Part shown: piece after piece, positions 23,100 through 25,085 of the stretch
Position numbering within the stretch: position 1 is the first letter of the stretch
Layout: the number at the start of each line of letters is the position of its first letter
Assembly (NCBI GenBank): GCA_052387955.1
Contig: JBQTIQ010000099.1
Location: 1 to 25,085 of the forward strand
DNA length: 25,085 nucleotides
Source of the DNA: JBQTIQ01 sp052387955
Lineage (GTDB): Bacteria > Actinomycetota > Acidimicrobiia > Acidimicrobiales > JACDCH01
Reading direction: 5' to 3'
Notes under the pieces: model-generated
The model's input: only the letters and a program-made list of their open reading frames with translations
What the model was told of the DNA's origin: nothing
Database searches by the model: none
Made by a program: the position numbers and the translations under genes

Positions 23100-23108
23100 G
23101 TTCAGCTA

Positions 23109-23140
23109 GTGCCTGTCCGGCAACAGCGTCGCGGCGATGG
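23109..23140 (+). repeat. R3: weak third copy of the R1/R2 sequence
   Basis: GTGCCTGTCCGGCA, then TCGCGGCGATGG. It shares TGTCC-x-GCA and GCGG-xx-ATGG with R2 at the same spacing, about two thirds identity over 33 bases. Like R1 and R2 it starts at a TAG/TAA triplet. It could be coincidence. Confidence 0.4.
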
Positions 23141-23141
23141 C

Positions 23142-23195
23142 GCGGGAACGCCCGGCCTGGCTTCGTTGCCAGACCGGGCGTGCCCGGGTTCCCGC
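23142..23195. terminator. Large bulged stem-loop downstream of the surface-protein gene
   Basis: Three stacked stems are GCGGGAA/TTCCCGC, CGCCCGG/CCGGGCG and CTGGC/GCCAG, around loop TTCGTT, with an 8-nt bulge (TGCCCGGG) on the 3' side only. It lies 21 bases past the stop of the minus-strand surface-protein gene, so it probably ends that transcript, although there is no T-tract. It directly follows R3. Confidence 0.6.
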
Positions 23196-23216
23196 TCGTA
23201 GAGGACCGCCGGCGGT

Positions 23217-25085
23217 TCAGCCGGTCCAGGCGAGGACGAAGCGGGTGTCAGCGGCCGCGCCGGCGATGTCGACGCAGTTGACGCCCACCGCCAGGTCGCC
23301 GCCGGAGGGGCCCCAGCTGTCGACGACGCAGTGGTCCGAGCTCGACCCGTAGGCGGTCACCTGGATGTGACCGCCGGGGGTGCCGACGCCGGCGAGGGTG
23401 GCGAGGTAGTCGCCCACACCGGAGCGGGTGATGTTGTTCACGCCGCCCGACGAGTTGAACTGGTAGGTCGGCGACGGTGTGTAGGCGGCGTTGACGGGGT
23501 CGTTGGCCCAAAGGTAGGCCGAGGGCGCGCCGGGCTTGGGCACCAGGCTGGCGCCGTCGACGAAGGTCGTGGTGAACCGTGAGTCCACCGCGGCACCGGC
23601 GGCGTCGAAGCACCGGACGTTGACCACCTGGTCGGCGCCCGAGGGCCCCCACGACGACACCTTGCAATGCTCGTTGCCCGACCCGTAGGCGGTGACTTCG
23701 ACATGGCCCTCGCCGGCGCCGGCCAGCCCGGGCAGGGTCACGGCGTAGACGCCGACGGCGCTGCGGTCGATGGTGTTGGCGGTGCCGGTCGAGTTGTACT
23801 GGTAGGGCGCAGACGGCGTGTAGCTGGCCGAAGCCGCTTCGTTGGCCCACACGTAGCCCATCGGGCCGTACCCGGGGGTCGGCCGCAGGAAGGTGGCGTC
23901 GAACTCGACGTCCACCGCGGCGCCGGCGGCGTCGAAGCAGTTGACCCTCACGGCCAGGTCGGCCGCGGCTGCGTTCCAGGAGACGACCTTGCACCGCTCG
24001 GGCCCGCCGCCGTAGGCGGTGACCAGCACGGTGCCTTCGTCGACGCCGAGGCCGGGGAGGGCCACGGTGTAGGTCCCGACGCCGCTACGGGCGATCGTGT
24101 TGGAGCCGCCGCTGGAGTTGTACTGGTAGAAGCTCGAGGGGGTGTAGGCCGCACTCGCAGGCTGATCGGCCCACACGTAGCCGGCCAGCGTGGGTGTAAG
24201 CGGCGGCGCGCCCTCGGCCAGGTCCTTGCAGGCGTCGACGGCGGCGTCGCTGACCGCGGCGGTGCCGCCCTCCACCAGCAACCCGGTGAGCGTGGGCTGG
24301 TTGTCTTCGCAGACCGCGGCCGACGGCGCCGGCAACGGGTCCGCGGTGAGGACGATCGGGGCCTGGCGCTCGCCGCCGAGGGGCCCCGATGCGACCGCGT
24401 CGGGGAAGTTCGTCCCGGTGGCGAGGATGAGCTCGTCGACCACGAAACCGAGGGTGTCACGGGCATAACCGGCCAGGTCGGCGGCAGTCGCGTAGCGGTC
24501 CGGCCCGGACCGGCGCTCGACGGTGATGCCCAGGGCCTCGATCGCGGTCTTGACGGTGTCGGACACCGCGGTCGTCCCTCCGACCAACAGCACGTGGTCG
24601 ATGGCCAGGCTGTCCAGGGCTTCGGCGGTCGGTTCCGGCAGGCTGCCGGGGAGGGTCAGCAGCAGCGGGAAGCCGTTGCGGTAGGAGATGGGCCCGGAGG
24701 CGAGGGCGTCAGGGAAGTTCACGCCGCTGGCGACGATGGCGGTGGGGCCGAAGCCGGGCGCGGAGCCGACGGCGGCGGCGCCAGGCGTGGTGGCCACGGC
24801 CGCGGCGGTGGCGTAGCGGTCGGCGCCTCCGATGCGCTCGGTGGTGAACCCGGCGGCGTCGAGGCTGTCACGCACCGTTTCGCTGAGAGCGGCGTCGCTG
24901 CCCATCAGGTGCACGGTGGTCACGCCGAGGTTGGTGAGCCCGGAGAGGGCCTCGGGGTGCAGGCTGTTGCTCTCGGTCAGCAGGATCGGGCCGCCGACGT
25001 CGCCAGCCAGGTAGCTGCCGGCGAGGGCGTCGGGGAACAGGTCGGCCCGGGCCAGCACCGCCTCGGTGGCGCCGCCGGGGAAGGC
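23217..25085 (-). CDS. Secreted cell-wall-binding repeat 2 protein with three C-terminal repeats (5' end outside window)
   Basis: 622 codons are visible; the frame is open through the window edge, so the N-terminus and signal peptide are missing. The first about 290 residues hold CWB2 (PF04122-like) repeats: FPDALAGSYLAG, GGPILLT, RIGGADRYATAAAVA, FPDALASGP, VLLVGGTTAVSDTV, RRSGPDRYATAADLA, FPDAVASGPLGG. CWB2 domains anchor proteins non-covalently to wall polymers. Then come three copies of an about 105-residue module at about 23884-24186, 23560-23862 and 23220-23520. Each runs [GY]-x-[VL]-WA[ND], AAYTPS, YQ[YF]NS[ST]G, [IT]-x-RS-[AG]-VG-x-Y, VTAYG, C-[KV]-V, and a second Cys near V[NR]CFD. 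I know no name for the module. It probably forms a disulfide-linked beta fold on the cell surface. Confidence 0.9.
   Translation of the reverse strand, partial: AFPGGATEAVLARADLFPDALAGSYLAGDVGGPILLTESNSLHPEALSGLTNLGVTTVHLMGSDAALSETVRDSLDAAGFTTERIGGADRYATAAAVATTPGAAAVGSAPGFGPTAIVASGVNFPDALASGPISYRNGFPLLLTLPGSLPEPTAEALDSLAIDHVLLVGGTTAVSDTVKTAIEALGITVERRSGPDRYATAADLAGYARDTLGFVVDELILATGTNFPDAVASGPLGGERQAPIVLTADPLPAPSAAVCEDNQPTLTGLLVEGGTAAVSDAAVDACKDLAEGAPPLTPTLAGYVWADQPASAAYTPSSFYQYNSSGGSNTIARSGVGTYTVALPGLGVDEGTVLVTAYGGGPERCKVVSWNAAAADLAVRVNCFDAAGAAVDVEFDATFLRPTPGYGPMGYVWANEAASASYTPSAPYQYNSTGTANTIDRSAVGVYAVTLPGLAGAGEGHVEVTAYGSGNEHCKVSSWGPSGADQVVNVRCFDAAGAAVDSRFTTTFVDGASLVPKPGAPSAYLWANDPVNAAYTPSPTYQFNSSGGVNNITRSGVGDYLATLAGVGTPGGHIQVTAYGSSSDHCVVDSWGPSGGDLAVGVNCVDIAGAAADTRFVLAWTG

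Noticed and set aside
23072..23110. 12-codon plus-strand frame encoding a hydrophobic peptide MGTILLLIVMFS
   Set aside because: Resembles the start of DUF3309-type small membrane peptides but is far too short, has no ribosome site, and lies antisense to the other doubtful leader frame.

Overview
The window is about 70% GC with dense, codon-biased genes on both strands. High GC, PASTA-type Ser/Thr kinase, SCP2 and SDR proteins, a cell-wall-binding-repeat-2 surface protein and the order iscS-mnmA-ligA-gatCAB all point to a high-GC actinomycete. An Acidimicrobiia-like member of Actinomycetota is my best guess, but this is inference and not proven by any marker here.

Left part (1-4652): the 3' end of an IS630-family transposase, a minus-strand pair (SAM methyltransferase and SRPBCC protein), a 60-bp tandem repeat in the divergent gap, then a plus-strand pair (polytopic membrane protein and DUF4129 protein). 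Directly behind these lies a 3'-truncated IS3-family element whose transposase is cut exactly at its catalytic Glu.

Core part (4710-20932): a housekeeping block. It holds cysteine desulfurase and MnmA (sulfur donor and tRNA thiolase), a membrane protein antisense to the mnmA 3' end, NAD-dependent DNA ligase LigA, a GNAT acetyltransferase, and two unknown minus-strand proteins divergent from a PASTA kinase. It continues with an SDR dehydrogenase, an SCP2 protein divergent from an esterase-lipoprotein pair, the translationally coupled gatC-gatA-gatB operon (Gln/Asn-tRNA amidation), and a TetR regulator. Many of these genes have a TANNNT -10-like hexamer 6-9 nt before the start codon and no Shine-Dalgarno, suggesting mostly leaderless transcription.

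Accessory part (20933-25085): a phosphatidylinositol-specific phospholipase C-like gene of much lower GC, a phage-type T4-lysozyme (GH24) endolysin with two peptidoglycan-binding domains but no other phage genes, and the C-terminal part of a large secreted protein with cell-wall-binding repeats plus three copies of a Cys-containing about 105-residue repeat. Related about 40-bp sequences (R1, R2, and weaker R3), each starting right at a TAG/TAA triplet, flank the first two genes. All three products would act on lipid or wall, so this looks like an acquired envelope-active patch. It is the most interesting part of the window.
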